NCBI GenBank assembly: GCA_944328495.1
Contig: CALVHR010000002.1
Coordinates: forward strand, 54,461-118,460
Reading direction: 5' to 3'
Length of the DNA stretch: 64,000 bases
From: an uncultured Clostridia bacterium
GTDB lineage: Bacteria; Bacillota; Clostridia; Christensenellales; Borkfalkiaceae
Below, one piece after another: positions 36,393 through 46,382 of the stretch. A model generated the notes under the pieces. It saw nothing but the letters and a program-made list of their open reading frames with translations. It made no database searches and had not been told where the DNA came from. The position numbers and the translations under genes are program-made. The number at the start of each line of letters is the position of its first letter. The first letter of the stretch is position 1.

Positions 36393-36779
36393 GTGCCTAA
36401 CATCAAATCCGCGAAAAAACGCGTGCTCGTTACCGAAAAGAAAAATTCGCAGAACAAAATGATCAAGTCTGCCATCAAGACCGCGATCAAGAAGTATAAT
36501 GCGGCGATCGTTGCCGGAGACGCCGATACGGCAGAAAAACTGCTGCCCGAGACCGTTTCCATTATCGACTCCGCCGTGTCCAAAGGAATTCTTCACAAAA
36601 ACAATGCAGCAAACAAAAAGTCTGCTTTGGCGAAAAACCTCAACGCCTTAAAAGCCGGCGCGAAAAACGAAACTCCCGCCCCTGCGGTTCAGGAAGAGGT
36701 CAAGGAAGAACCCGCTCCCGCAGCCGTTGAAGAGGCTCCCAAAAAAACCAGAGCCAAGAAGGCAAAAGACGCTGAGTAA
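36393..36779 (+). CDS. rpsT: Small ribosomal subunit protein bS20 with C-terminal extension
   Basis: 128 residues from GTG 36393, chosen for the family N terminus (MPNIKSAKKRV) and AAGGAG seven bases upstream. The first about 88 residues are a normal helical S20 that binds 16S rRNA. The remaining about 40 residues are an Ala-, Pro-, Glu- and Lys-rich tail ending in KKTRAKKAKDAE, which most S20 proteins lack. It is monocistronic with a promoter and a strong terminator. Confidence 0.95.
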   Translation: MPNIKSAKKRVLVTEKKNSQNKMIKSAIKTAIKKYNAAIVAGDADTAEKLLPETVSIIDSAVSKGILHKNNAANKKSALAKNLNALKAGAKNETPAPAVQEEVKEEPAPAAVEEAPKKTRAKKAKDAE

Positions 36780-36804
36780 GCTTCCTGTATTTGTTGATTG
36801 ACTG

Positions 36805-36837
36805 AAAAAGAACGGTTTCCGTAACCGTTCTTTTTTG
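36805..36837 (+). terminator. Intrinsic terminator of rpsT
   Basis: Stem AAAAGAACGGTT / AACCGTTCTTTT with a 5-base loop and a T tail on the plus strand. Confidence 0.92.
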
Positions 36838-36962
36838 TTTGCCTGCAAATGCCTGCGCCGCGATCATTTCGGAATTTTGATATACCGCACTGCCCTGTCC
36901 GCTCTTTTCCTTCCTTTTGTGAAAGATTCTGAAATTTTTTTGAAAGAATTGCGTCAAAACAG

Positions 36963-36990
36963 TTGCGTTTTTCCGCATTTCCTTTATAAT
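36963..36990 (+). promoter_or_regulatory. Probable sigma-A promoter of the HTH-cupin/potABCD operon
   Basis: TTGCGT, 16 bases, TATAAT on the plus strand, about 80 bases before the regulator gene. The -35 is weak, as expected for a regulated promoter. Confidence 0.55.
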
Positions 36991-37011
36991 ATGTTTTGGT
37001 TTAAAATTACT

Positions 37012-37024
37012 AAACTTAAAGTTT
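37012..37024 (+). promoter_or_regulatory. Palindrome, possible operator of the HTH-cupin regulator
   Basis: A perfect 13-base palindrome AAACTT-A-AAGTTT lies about 20 bases downstream of the -10 box and 45 bases before the regulator start. A second TATAAT begins at its last base. The position suits autoregulation, but AT-rich palindromes arise by chance. Confidence 0.4.
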
Positions 37025-37069
37025 ATAATAATTGCGACTTCATTGACGCAAATTGATGAGAAGGGACGT

Positions 37070-37603
37070 ATGCTTCTGGGAACCAAAATCAGAGAAATGC
37101 GACAGCAACACAACCTGACGCAGGAAGAGCTTGCGGATCGCTGTGAATTGACAAAAGGATATATTTCACAGCTGGAAAACGATTTGACCAGCCCCTCCAT
37201 TGCAACGCTCGGCGACATTCTTTCCGCGCTCGGCAGCAGCTTCAGCGAGTTTTTCAAGGACGAAAAGAACGAAAAAGCCGTATTCGGCGAAGATGATTAC
37301 ATCGAGAAAGAATCGGACGGCATCGTTCAGCACTGGCTGGTCCCGAATGCGCAGAAAAACCTGATGGAACCGCTGACCGTGGAACTCGCGCCGGGAGCGG
37401 CCGCAAGCGAAGATATACCGCATGAAGGCGAAGAGTTCGGATATGTGATCGACGGCACGATCGCTTTGTATCTCGGCAACAAAAAATATATTTGCCGTTC
37501 GGGCGAAAGCTTTTATTTCACCGCAGACAAAACGCACCGCATCGCCAACGAATCGCACAAAAAAGCAAAAATCATCTGGATCTCTTCCCCTCCCAATTTT
37601 TAA
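37070..37603 (+). CDS. XRE-family HTH regulator with C-terminal cupin domain
   Basis: 177 residues from ATG 37070 (AGAAGGG just upstream; a TTG nine codons earlier is less likely). Residues 1-65 are an XRE helix-turn-helix (LTQEELADRCELTKGYISQLEN). Residues about 105-175 form a cupin barrel (EGEEFGYVIDGTIALYLG, then SGESFYF). This family (PuuR-like) often senses a small ligand and regulates polyamine genes. Here it sits 64 bases in front of potABCD, so it is probably their regulator. Confidence 0.88.
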   Translation: MLLGTKIREMRQQHNLTQEELADRCELTKGYISQLENDLTSPSIATLGDILSALGSSFSEFFKDEKNEKAVFGEDDYIEKESDGIVQHWLVPNAQKNLMEPLTVELAPGAAASEDIPHEGEEFGYVIDGTIALYLGNKKYICRSGESFYFTADKTHRIANESHKKAKIIWISSPPNF

Positions 37604-37667
37604 ACCGAAATTGATTTGCTAAAATTGGCTTTGCCAGAAAAAATATATTGTACAGGAATCAAAAATT

Positions 37668-39179
37668 ATGGCTGAACTCAGAAAAGACGAAAAGATCATT
37701 GAGATCGTAAACGTTTCCAAGATCTTTGATGAAACGGCGGCTGTGGAAGACGTCAACCTCTACGTCCGCAAAGGTGAATTCATTACTCTGCTCGGGCCGT
37801 CCGGCTGCGGGAAAACCACTACCCTGCGCATGATCGCAGGGTTTGATATCCCCACTTCCGGCAAAATATTGCTCAACGGCAAAGACATCACCGATCTTCC
37901 GCCCAATAAACGGCCGGTCAATACAGTCTTCCAACGTTATGCGCTCTTCCCGCATTACAATATCTACGATAACGTTGCGTTCGGTCTCAAACTCAAAAAA
38001 ATTCCCGTCACATATATCAACGATAAGGGCGAGACTTATACAAAGCTTCGCAAGCTGACCCGCAAAGAGATCGACGAAAAAGTAAAAAATGCACTCGCCG
38101 TCGTTGACCTCGAAGGATTCGAAAAACGCTCGGTCTCCACTCTCTCGGGCGGCCAGCAACAGCGCGTCGCGATCGCCCGCGCGATCATCAATGAACCCGA
38201 GATCCTTCTCCTCGACGAACCGCTCGGCGCGCTCGACCTGAAAATGCGCAAAGAAATGCAGATCGAACTCAAAGAGATGCATCGCAAACTCGGCATTACC
38301 TTTATCTACGTCACGCACGACCAGGAAGAAGCGCTCACCATGAGCGATACCATCGTCGTCATGAAAGACGGCAGGATCCAGCAGATCGGCACCCCCACCG
38401 CCATCTATAACGAACCCGCCAACGCTTTCGTCGCTGACTTCATCGGCGACAGCAATATCTTAAGCGGCACTATGGTCGGACGGTATTCGGTACGCTTCTG
38501 CAACAAAAACTTTAAATGCGTCGACGACTTTGAAAAGAACGAAAAAGTAGACGTCGTCGTTCGCCCCGAAGACGTCAAAATGACCGCGCCCGAAGACGGC
38601 ATGCTCACAGGCAAAGTCGTGTCTGTCGTGTTCAAGGGTGTCCATTACGAAATCACCGCTATGGTGGGAAGGTCGGAAATGGTTATCCAAAGCACCCAGA
38701 GCCGAAACATCGGCGATGTCATCGGTATGGTCATCGAACCCGACGATATCCACATCATGAAAAAGGAATTTACCGTCAACAAGTATGACGGATACATTAC
38801 CAAGAAAAATACCGTGGTCTTCGGCGACGGGGAATTTGAGTGCGACGTCACTCAGCTTTATCCAGGCTCCCACCTGGACGAAGAAGGATACCTCATTACC
38901 GCCGACGGCGAACGCATCGACCTCACCGACATCGACGTAACGGTGGAAGTCGACCTCAAAAACATTGAAATCAGCGATAACGCGGACGAAGGCGGCGCTT
39001 GCGGGCATATCGTTTCCCTGATTTATAAAGGCGACCATTACCAGTATATCGTCCGCACCGAAGAGAATGAAGAGGATTTCGTGTTCGACTCCGAAGACCT
39101 CTGGAACGAGAACGACTACGTCAGCGTGAAGATCAAACCCGAAAATATCCGCCTTACCCTGAAACAGGAGAACAAGTAA
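37668..39179 (+). CDS. potA: Spermidine/putrescine ABC transporter ATP-binding protein, extended form
   Basis: 503 residues; PotA is normally about 350-380. The ABC core has Walker A (GPSGCGKTT near 44-52), the signature LSGGQQQR near 158-165 and Walker B (ILLLDEP near 178-184) with the downstream H-loop THD. After the core the protein carries one TOBE-like module (about 300-365, VVRPEDVKM ... VFKGVHYEI) and then a second segment that repeats its pattern (about 430-503, IVSLIYKGDHYQYIVR ... VKIKPENIRLT). The doubled C-terminal half is unusual. It energises polyamine uptake with PotB, PotC and PotD encoded directly downstream. Confidence 0.95.
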   Translation: MAELRKDEKIIEIVNVSKIFDETAAVEDVNLYVRKGEFITLLGPSGCGKTTTLRMIAGFDIPTSGKILLNGKDITDLPPNKRPVNTVFQRYALFPHYNIYDNVAFGLKLKKIPVTYINDKGETYTKLRKLTRKEIDEKVKNALAVVDLEGFEKRSVSTLSGGQQQRVAIARAIINEPEILLLDEPLGALDLKMRKEMQIELKEMHRKLGITFIYVTHDQEEALTMSDTIVVMKDGRIQQIGTPTAIYNEPANAFVADFIGDSNILSGTMVGRYSVRFCNKNFKCVDDFEKNEKVDVVVRPEDVKMTAPEDGMLTGKVVSVVFKGVHYEITAMVGRSEMVIQSTQSRNIGDVIGMVIEPDDIHIMKKEFTVNKYDGYITKKNTVVFGDGEFECDVTQLYPGSHLDEEGYLITADGERIDLTDIDVTVEVDLKNIEISDNADEGGACGHIVSLIYKGDHYQYIVRTEENEEDFVFDSEDLWNENDYVSVKIKPENIRLTLKQENK

Positions 39180-39180
39180 A

Positions 39181-39993
39181 ATGATCAAGGTGCATTTCTC
39201 GCGCAAACAGCTTTGCATCCCGTATGCACTGTTCCTCGCGCTCTTCGTCGTATTTCCCATGCTGATGATCCTGTTTTACGCCTTTACCGACACCGTCGAC
39301 GGAAGCATTACGTTTACTTTCGCTAATTTTATAAACTTCTTCACCAGCACAGCAAAACTTTCTACCCTGCTCATGAGCTTCACCGTCGCGATCATTTCTA
39401 CCGCGATCTGCCTTCTCATCGGTTACCCCATCGCGTACATCCTCGCCCGCAGCAAATTGCGCAGGCGCAACGTCCTTTTGATGCTCTTCATCATGCCGAT
39501 GTGGATCAATTTCGTGCTGCGCATCAACGCTCTGCGCGACCTTTTGGACGTCATTAACCTTTTGGGCACCCAGAATTACCTCAATACCATCATCGGCATG
39601 GTCTATGACTTTTTGCCCTTTATGATCCTTCCCCTCTACACCACTTTGGAAAAATTGGACAACAGCTATCTCGAAGCCGCTTCCGACCTCGGAGGAAATA
39701 AATTCACCGTCTTTTCCAAAGTAACGCTCCCCTTGTCCATGCCCGGAGTGATTTCCGGCATCACGATGGTCTTTATGCCTTCCATGACCAATTACGTGGT
39801 TTCCGATACCCTCGGCAACTTCAATATCACCATCCTCGGAAAATTGATCAACGAATACTTCACAACCTATGACAACTGGCATATGGGTTCCATGATATCC
39901 ATCATCCTGCTCGTCATAATCTTTTTGACTCTGCTCGCAACCGGCGGCCTCAAAGACAGCAAAACCGAAGCCAGGGGGGCAAACTTATGGTGA
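39181..39993 (+). CDS. potB: Spermidine/putrescine ABC transporter permease PotB
   Basis: 270 residues with six membrane helices. The EAA loop that contacts the ATPase is visible (EAASDLGGNKFTVFSKVTLPLSMPG, about 164-188). Pairs with PotC. It starts one base after the potA stop codon and overlaps potC by 7 bases. Confidence 0.95.
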   Translation: MIKVHFSRKQLCIPYALFLALFVVFPMLMILFYAFTDTVDGSITFTFANFINFFTSTAKLSTLLMSFTVAIISTAICLLIGYPIAYILARSKLRRRNVLLMLFIMPMWINFVLRINALRDLLDVINLLGTQNYLNTIIGMVYDFLPFMILPLYTTLEKLDNSYLEAASDLGGNKFTVFSKVTLPLSMPGVISGITMVFMPSMTNYVVSDTLGNFNITILGKLINEYFTTYDNWHMGSMISIILLVIIFLTLLATGGLKDSKTEARGANLW

Positions 39994-40787
39994 AAAAAAT
40001 TCTTTCAATCGCTCTGTGCGCAATTGTTCTCGTGTTCATTTATGCACCCATCCTCCTGCTCGTCGTTTACAGCTTCGACAATTCCAAAATCATCGACGTG
40101 AGCAAATTTAACTTTTCCTTTGACCTCTACCGCCAGCTCTTCCATAACAGCGAGATCATGCAGATCCTCTTCAATACGGTCTGGCTTGCTCTCGCGGCCG
40201 CTACCCTCTCTACCGTACTCGGCACGGCGGGCGCCATCGGAATCTTTTACAGCAAACGCAAGATCGCAAAACCCCTGCAGGCTGTTTCCCAGATCCCCGT
40301 CATCAATGCGGAAATCGTGACCGCAATTTCCCTTGCTCTCCTCTTCTCCATGGTGTTCCTGTACCGCACATACCTTTCCCTGATCGTCGGGCATATGGTA
40401 CTTTGCACACCTTTTGTGGTCCTGTCCGTCTTGCCAAAACTCAAACAAATGGACCCCAACACGTATGAAGCCGCCCTCGACCTCGGCGCAAGCCCCTCGC
40501 AAGCGCTCTTCAAAGTCGTGATTCCCCAGATATTTACAGGGATCTTGTCCGGATTCATGCTGTCCGTTACACTCTCGTTGGACGACTATATCGTGACGGC
40601 TTTCACCAAGCCCAAAGCCTTCGATACCATCAGCACCTACGTCTACAACGCCGTGAAAAACGGAACGAACAGCTCGACGCCTGCACTGCGCGCACTCTCC
40701 GCGATCATCTTCATCATCATGATCGCCGCCGTGCTCCTGATTAATCTGCGCGCAGGCAAAAAGAAAAAGGAGGCCGCTTCCAGATGA
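39987..40787 (+). CDS. potC: Spermidine/putrescine ABC transporter permease PotC
   Basis: 266 residues, six membrane helices and an EAA loop (EAALDLGASPSQALFKVVIP, about 162-181). The second permease half of the polyamine transporter. The ATG follows GGGGG in the end of potB. It overlaps potD by 4 bases. Confidence 0.95.
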   Translation: MVKKILSIALCAIVLVFIYAPILLLVVYSFDNSKIIDVSKFNFSFDLYRQLFHNSEIMQILFNTVWLALAAATLSTVLGTAGAIGIFYSKRKIAKPLQAVSQIPVINAEIVTAISLALLFSMVFLYRTYLSLIVGHMVLCTPFVVLSVLPKLKQMDPNTYEAALDLGASPSQALFKVVIPQIFTGILSGFMLSVTLSLDDYIVTAFTKPKAFDTISTYVYNAVKNGTNSSTPALRALSAIIFIIMIAAVLLINLRAGKKKKEAASR

Positions 40788-42304
40788 AAAAACAAATCCT
40801 CTCAAGCTTTCTCTCTTTTTCTCTGCTCTTGCCTTTTCTGTTCGGCATCGCAGGCTGCGCCCGCAATACCGACAGCAATGCACAGATACTGCGCGTTTAC
40901 AATTGGGAAGATTATATCTGCAACGAGGACAGCGAGGAGGACGGATATGTGGACCTCATCGCCAAATTCGAAGAGGAAAACCCCGGCGTAACCGTCGAAT
41001 ATTCTACCTTCGGCACTAACGAAAATATGTATAACGAGCTCAAAATCGGCGGCGGCGGCTACGATCTTGTGTGCCCTTCCGATTATATGATCATGAAAAT
41101 GATCGCAGAAGATATGCTCGAACCCTTTCAAGATTCATTTGTTCAAGACAGCAATTACGCAAAATATGCTTCCCCCTACATCAAGGAATTGTTTGAGCAA
41201 AACGGCTGGACAAATTATGCCGTCGCATATATGTGGGGCACAATGGGATACGTTTACAACCCCGAAATCGTCGACAAAGAAGACCTGACGAGCTGGAGCG
41301 GCATCTGGAACGAAAAATACAGCAATCTGACTACCATCAAAGACAGTGTCCGCGATTCCTATTTCCTCGGCGTCGCATATGAATATATGGATGAACTGGA
41401 TGCTCTCGCCGCCCAGTACGACGTACATTCGCTCGACGACCCCGATTACGCCGAATACAATGCAAAAGTTACTCAGATCATGAACCGCACCGACAAACAA
41501 ACCTTAGCCAACGTCAAAGAAGGACTCATCGACCTGAAAAAATATCTGTACGGTTTCGAAGTGGACAGCGGCAAACAGGACATGTTCACAGGAAAGATCG
41601 CTATCAACTTCGCATGGAGCGGCGACGCTGTGTTTGCCATGGATGAAGCCGAACCCGTTTACGACGATGACGGCAATTTGGAAGAGACAGGCGTTTATCT
41701 CAACTACATCGTGCCCCAAGAGTGCTCGAATATCTGGTTCGACGGCTGGGTCATGCCCAAAGGCGCAAACGTTGAACTTGCCCAAAAATTTATCGATTTT
41801 CTCTCCGACCCCGAAAACGCCGTCATCAACATGAATTATATCGGCTATACAAGCGCAATCGCCGGGGATGCTGTTTTCGAAGAAATGTCCGGCGAAGACT
41901 GGTACGGCGAAGGCGCAGAAGGCGACCTGGATGAAAACGGCAACCCGCTCGTTCCATACGATCTGAATTACTTCTTTAACGGCACGAGCGACGGCGCATA
42001 CAGCGACGGTGACTATATCATATGGGTGTCCCAAGAAAGCCTCGACCGCCAGATCGCGGCGCAGTACCCTTCCGAAGACGTCATTGCCCGCAGCGCGATC
42101 ATGCAACACTTCGACAACAATACCAACGCCGCAGTCAACGAAATGTGGGAAGAAGTCAAAGGTTTGCCAATCCCCGTTTGGGCTTATATCGTTATTGCCG
42201 TCATCGCGGCAGGGATTATCATAATGATCCTCTCTTATATTTACAAAGGCAGACGCGCGGAAGCAAAACCCAAAAAAGGTTACCGCGTCCTCAAAAAAGG
42301 CTGA
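40784..42304 (+). CDS. potD: Polyamine-binding lipoprotein PotD with an additional C-terminal membrane helix
   Basis: 506 residues; PotD is usually about 350. A lipoprotein signal ends at C25 (FGIAGC). The binding domain follows, with VYNWEDYI near 37-44, CPSDYMIMKM near 99-108 and NFAWSGDAVF near 270-279. Insertions of acidic sequence enlarge it. After it, residues about 465-487 form a hydrophobic helix followed by a basic tail (KGRRAEAKPKK), so the protein is probably held in the membrane at both ends. The gene overlaps potC and ends the operon. Confidence 0.93.
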   Translation: MKKQILSSFLSFSLLLPFLFGIAGCARNTDSNAQILRVYNWEDYICNEDSEEDGYVDLIAKFEEENPGVTVEYSTFGTNENMYNELKIGGGGYDLVCPSDYMIMKMIAEDMLEPFQDSFVQDSNYAKYASPYIKELFEQNGWTNYAVAYMWGTMGYVYNPEIVDKEDLTSWSGIWNEKYSNLTTIKDSVRDSYFLGVAYEYMDELDALAAQYDVHSLDDPDYAEYNAKVTQIMNRTDKQTLANVKEGLIDLKKYLYGFEVDSGKQDMFTGKIAINFAWSGDAVFAMDEAEPVYDDDGNLEETGVYLNYIVPQECSNIWFDGWVMPKGANVELAQKFIDFLSDPENAVINMNYIGYTSAIAGDAVFEEMSGEDWYGEGAEGDLDENGNPLVPYDLNYFFNGTSDGAYSDGDYIIWVSQESLDRQIAAQYPSEDVIARSAIMQHFDNNTNAAVNEMWEEVKGLPIPVWAYIVIAVIAAGIIIMILSYIYKGRRAEAKPKKGYRVLKKG

Positions 42305-42317
42305 TAAAAAACACTGC

Positions 42318-42343
42318 GCCGAGCCGCTTTTACGCGGCTCGGC
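42318..42343 (+). other. Hairpin between potD and the flavoprotein gene
   Basis: A perfect 10-base-pair stem (GCCGAGCCGC / GCGGCTCGGC) with a 6-base loop, 14 bases after the potD stop. No T tract follows on the plus strand, so it may only reduce read-through or protect the 3' end of the pot mRNA. Confidence 0.6.
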
Positions 42344-42370
42344 TGAAAAGATTATTTTCGAAGGAGTGAC

Positions 42371-43222
42371 ATGAAAGAACTGGTCATCATCGGACAAGGT
42401 CCCGCAGGCATTTCCGCCGCTTTATACGCCATCCGCGGCGGCGCAAGCGTTACGATCGTCGCCAAAGACAACGGCGCGCTTGCAAAGGCCGATCATATTC
42501 AGAATTATTACGGTTTCGAAAACGGCATTTCAGCTAAATCCCTGATTGCTCAGGGAATTAAGCAAGCGGAAAACCTCGGAGTAAAATTTGTGCGCGCCGA
42601 AGTGAGCGGCATCGAGTTTTCGGACAAAGGCTACACCGTCAAGACAACGGACGGCGCGGCGATCGATGCGGGAGCCGTTATTATCGCATGCGGCACGTCG
42701 CGCAACGTTCCGCCCATCGGCAACATCGAAAAATTTGAAGGGAGCGGGGTCAGCTACTGCGCCATTTGCGACGGATTTTTCTTTCGAGGTAAAAAGATCG
42801 CCGTCATCGGCGGCGGCGCATACGCAAAGAGCGAATACGAAGTGCTCAAAAATATAGTTTCCGACGTAACCATCCTCACAAACGGCCAAACGCCGCAATT
42901 TGACCTCCCCTGCGATACGCGCAAGATCGTTCGCTTCGAAGGCGACTCCAAATTGGAATCGGTCGTATTCGAAGACGGCACCGCCGAAAATTTTGACGGC
43001 GTATTTATCGCTTGCGGCTCGGCTGGAGCATTCGAACTTTCCAAAAAATTAGGGCTGGAATCGGCAAACAACAAAATTGTCGTCGATGAAAACCGCGCTA
43101 CAAACGTACCGGGAATCTTTGCCGCAGGCGACTGTGTGGCGGGCTTACAGCAAATTGCAAAAGCTGTCTGCGACGGCATGATCGCCGGAACGCAGACCCT
43201 GAAATACCTGAAAACAAACTGA
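42371..43222 (+). CDS. Thioredoxin reductase-like FAD-dependent oxidoreductase
   Basis: 283 residues. The FAD loop GQGPAGISAALYA is at 8-20 and the redox pair is C130-A-I-C133 as in TrxB. The second Rossmann loop, GGGAYAKSEYE, differs from the usual GGGDSAVEEA of NADPH-dependent TrxB, so the cofactor is uncertain. The C-terminal GIFAAGDC segment that contacts FAD is intact. It is shorter than TrxB (about 310). No trxA is nearby. It may reduce thioredoxin or a glutaredoxin-like protein. GAAGGAG lies before the ATG. Confidence 0.85.
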   Translation: MKELVIIGQGPAGISAALYAIRGGASVTIVAKDNGALAKADHIQNYYGFENGISAKSLIAQGIKQAENLGVKFVRAEVSGIEFSDKGYTVKTTDGAAIDAGAVIIACGTSRNVPPIGNIEKFEGSGVSYCAICDGFFFRGKKIAVIGGGAYAKSEYEVLKNIVSDVTILTNGQTPQFDLPCDTRKIVRFEGDSKLESVVFEDGTAENFDGVFIACGSAGAFELSKKLGLESANNKIVVDENRATNVPGIFAAGDCVAGLQQIAKAVCDGMIAGTQTLKYLKTN

Positions 43223-43304
43223 GCGGTTTTGTTTTGAATTTTATTCATCCGAAATATCAGAAGTGATTGCGCAGTTAAATCGAAACGAGCGAATACACCG
43301 CTTA

Positions 43305-43343
43305 TAAAAAAGGGGAGCCGTGCCAAGCACGGCTCCCCTTTTT
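43305..43343 (+). terminator. Bidirectional terminator between the flavoprotein gene and pflA
   Basis: A perfect 12-base-pair stem (GGGGAGCCGTGC / GCACGGCTCCCC) with a 3-base loop, A tract before and T tract after, so it works on both strands. The genes are convergent. Confidence 0.93.
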
Positions 43344-43428
43344 TATATACTCCACTACCCTTGAAAACCATCATTAATAACGAATTATGTCACGCATAGT
43401 ACTACAAAAACATCATAATATGCGCAAA

Positions 43429-44118
43429 TCAAAAGTATTTTTTGGCCGCGGCGACGTCATCCTCCTCCGCTTCTCGAATATCCGAATACGGAAACGGTAT
43501 TCCCAGCTCCTCATATTTCTGCGCGCAAAGCTTGCGAAAAGGAAGAAAATAAACAGATTTTTTCGGAAAATACCTGTGCACCAGCGATGCCAGCGCGCAT
43601 AATTTTTCCCGATCGTCATTCTTTCCGGGGACAAGCACATTGGTGATCTTTATATCCTTTTTCTGCCGCACGCATTCTTCGAAAAATTGTTCGTACACGG
43701 ACAGATCGTTCGTTTCCTGATTCTTGACGTCGACAATCAGATCGCCCGATTCGATCAGCTCGGCGTCCGTGATGTGACCGTTGGTTTCAAAGCAGACATT
43801 GATCCCCCGCTCTTTTAAACGCGCCGAAAGAGCAAGAGCAAACTCTTTCTGTAAAAAGGGTTCCCCTCCCGATACCGTCACGCCGCCGCGCCGAAAATAT
43901 GGTTTGTAGCGCAACAGGCGCGCCGCAAGGGCATCCGCATCCGTTTGTTCCCCTCGTTTCACCAAAGTTTCAGGATTATGACAAAACGGACAGCGCAGGT
44001 TGCATCCGCTGAAAAACACGACACAGCGAAGCCCTGCGCCATCTACGCCCGATCCGCAATAGACCGAATCAATATACCCGACAGCTTTATCCGCCGATTT
44101 TTCCGTATGATCTTGCAT
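43429..44118 (-). CDS. pflA: Pyruvate formate-lyase activating enzyme
   Basis: 229 residues, a radical SAM enzyme that places the glycyl radical on PflB under anaerobic conditions. The cluster cysteines are C39, C43 and C46 (CNLRCPFC). The GGEPFLQ segment near 100 binds SAM. It begins 24 bases after pflB and shares its message. Confidence 0.95.
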   Translation of the reverse strand: MQDHTEKSADKAVGYIDSVYCGSGVDGAGLRCVVFFSGCNLRCPFCHNPETLVKRGEQTDADALAARLLRYKPYFRRGGVTVSGGEPFLQKEFALALSARLKERGINVCFETNGHITDAELIESGDLIVDVKNQETNDLSVYEQFFEECVRQKKDIKITNVLVPGKNDDREKLCALASLVHRYFPKKSVYFLPFRKLCAQKYEELGIPFPYSDIREAEEDDVAAAKKYF

Positions 44119-44142
44119 TCCGATTACCGTAACTTTATTGTA

Positions 44143-46359
44143 TCAGACACGCGAATGATAAGTGCGTTTGAGAACTTCCAACTGATGCGCTTTGGAGAGC
44201 TTATGGAAATTCACCGCATACCCTGAAACTCGGATGGTGATATTGGGATACAATTCGGGATGTTCCATAGCAGCGACCAATTTTTCGCGATCAAAAACGT
44301 TGACGTTTAAGTGATGCGCCCCCTGTTCAAAATAACCGTCCAGCATATCCGTCAGATTTTCCGCACGCTGTTCGTTGTTTTCTCCGAGCGCGGAAGGCAC
44401 AATCGAAAATGTATTGGAAATACCGTCGCGGCAGCATTCATAAGGGATCTTTGCAACAGAATTCAAAGAAGCAAGCGCACCGCTCACGTCGCGATTATGC
44501 ATCGGGTTTGCACCCGGAGCAAACGGCTCCCCCGCCTTCCTGCCGTCAGGCGTCGCCCCCGTCTTTTTGCCGTAAACGACATTGGAGGTGATCGTAAGCA
44601 CGGACAAAGTATGCTTCGCATTGCGATATGCAGGCGTCTTTTTCAGCTCCTCCGAAAATTCGCGCACAAGATCTGCGGCTATGCCGTCCGCACGATCGTC
44701 ATCATTGCCGTATTTCGGAAAATCGCCTTCAATCGTAAAATCACAAATGATCCCGTTCTCTCCGTATACGGGGGTCACTTTCGCATACTTAATCGCCGAG
44801 AGCGAATCGACAGCAACCGAAAGCCCGGCTACCCCGCAAGCAAGGAATCGCTCGACCTCGGTATCATGCAACGCCATCTGTATTTTTTCGTAGGCATATT
44901 TGTCATGCATATAATGGATGACATTGAGCGTATTGACATACAGGCGGCACAGCCATTCCATATATTTGTGATACGCCTTGCGCACCTCTTCATAATCGAG
45001 GACCCCATGAAAAGCCTTCCCTTCCGGCGCCAGCTGCGTGCCGCTCTTTTCATCTTTTCCGCCGTTCAGCGCCAGCAAAAGAAGCTTTGCAAGATTGCAG
45101 CGCGCCCCGAAAAATTGCATCTGTTTTCCGATCTTCATCGCCGATACGCAGCAGGCAATGCCGTAATCATCTCCGTAAACGGGACGCATCAGGTCATCAT
45201 TTTCATATTGAATGGAATCCGTGTCGATGGAAACCTTTGCACAGAAATTTTTAAAAGACTCGGGCAGCTTTTCCGACCACAAAACAGTCAGGTTCGGTTC
45301 GGGCGCAGCGCCTAAATTGTACAACGTATGCAGAATGCGGAAAGAAGTCTTTGTCACCAAAGTCCTGCCGTCTTCACCCATCCCACCTACGCTCTCCGTC
45401 GTCCAAGTCGGGTCGCCGCCGAACAAATCATTGTATTCGGGCGTGCGCAGCTGCCGCGTGATACGCAGTTTCATGACAAAATCGTCGATCAGCTCTTGCG
45501 CCGCCGTCTCAGTCAGCTTTCCTTCGGCAATGTCGCGCTCGATATAAATATCGAAAAACGTAGAAACCCGCCCCAGGCTCATCGCGGCGCCGTTTTGCTC
45601 TTTGATCGCCGCAAGATAAGCAAAATACGTCCACTGGATCGCTTCTTTCGCATCCTTTGCCGGCGCTGAAATGTCGATACCATATAACAGCGCCATTTCT
45701 TTGAGCTTTTTGAGAAAATCGATCTGCTTGTAAAGCTCCTCCATAGTACGGATGTTTTCTTCCGTCATCAGGCGCTCACCGTATTTTTTCTTGTCTTTCT
45801 GCTTCTCTTCGATCAGTTTATCGACCCCGTACAACGCAACGCGGCGATAATCGCCGATGATGCGCCCTCGCCCGTATGCATCGGGAAGCCCGGTCAACAG
45901 CCCGGCATGCCGTACAGCCTTCATCTCGTCCGTATATACGTGAAAAACCGCATCGTTATGCGTGGTCTTAAAACTGAACTCCGTTTCCACAAGATCGGAA
46001 AGTTTGTAGCCGTACGCTTCGCACGCCTGCCGCGCCATGCGGATCCCCCCGAACGGGTTTACTCCGCGCTTTAACGGCGCGTCTGTCTGCAATCCCACAA
46101 TGATCTCGTTTTCCCGATCAATGTATCCCGCAGGATAAGTAAGGAGAGAGGAAACATGCTCCGTATCCACGTCGAGCACCCCGCCCTTGTCCGATTCCGC
46201 CTTTAAAAGTGCGTTCACTTTTTCCATCAGCGCTTTCGTTCGCGCGGTCGGCGGAGCCAAAAATTCAGCACCCCCTTCATACGGCGTATAATTTGTCTGA
46301 ATAAAATCCCGCACGTCGATCGAAGTCTGATACTTTCCCGGTTGAAAAGATTTTTGCAT
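44143..46359 (-). CDS. pflB: Formate C-acetyltransferase (pyruvate formate-lyase)
   Basis: 738 residues. It splits pyruvate with CoA into acetyl-CoA and formate. The catalytic Cys pair (IACCVSAMK) lies near 402-403 and the glycyl radical residue is G713 in RVSGYAVNF. The presence of both adjacent cysteines identifies true pyruvate formate-lyase rather than a diol dehydratase relative. The ATG follows AGGAGG. A ZTP riboswitch with a terminator stands in the leader, so expression rises when folate-dependent formyl transfer is limiting. Confidence 0.98.
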   Translation of the reverse strand: MQKSFQPGKYQTSIDVRDFIQTNYTPYEGGAEFLAPPTARTKALMEKVNALLKAESDKGGVLDVDTEHVSSLLTYPAGYIDRENEIIVGLQTDAPLKRGVNPFGGIRMARQACEAYGYKLSDLVETEFSFKTTHNDAVFHVYTDEMKAVRHAGLLTGLPDAYGRGRIIGDYRRVALYGVDKLIEEKQKDKKKYGERLMTEENIRTMEELYKQIDFLKKLKEMALLYGIDISAPAKDAKEAIQWTYFAYLAAIKEQNGAAMSLGRVSTFFDIYIERDIAEGKLTETAAQELIDDFVMKLRITRQLRTPEYNDLFGGDPTWTTESVGGMGEDGRTLVTKTSFRILHTLYNLGAAPEPNLTVLWSEKLPESFKNFCAKVSIDTDSIQYENDDLMRPVYGDDYGIACCVSAMKIGKQMQFFGARCNLAKLLLLALNGGKDEKSGTQLAPEGKAFHGVLDYEEVRKAYHKYMEWLCRLYVNTLNVIHYMHDKYAYEKIQMALHDTEVERFLACGVAGLSVAVDSLSAIKYAKVTPVYGENGIICDFTIEGDFPKYGNDDDRADGIAADLVREFSEELKKTPAYRNAKHTLSVLTITSNVVYGKKTGATPDGRKAGEPFAPGANPMHNRDVSGALASLNSVAKIPYECCRDGISNTFSIVPSALGENNEQRAENLTDMLDGYFEQGAHHLNVNVFDREKLVAAMEHPELYPNITIRVSGYAVNFHKLSKAHQLEVLKRTYHSRV

Positions 46360-46382
46360 TGCAAATACCCTCCTGCTAAGAT

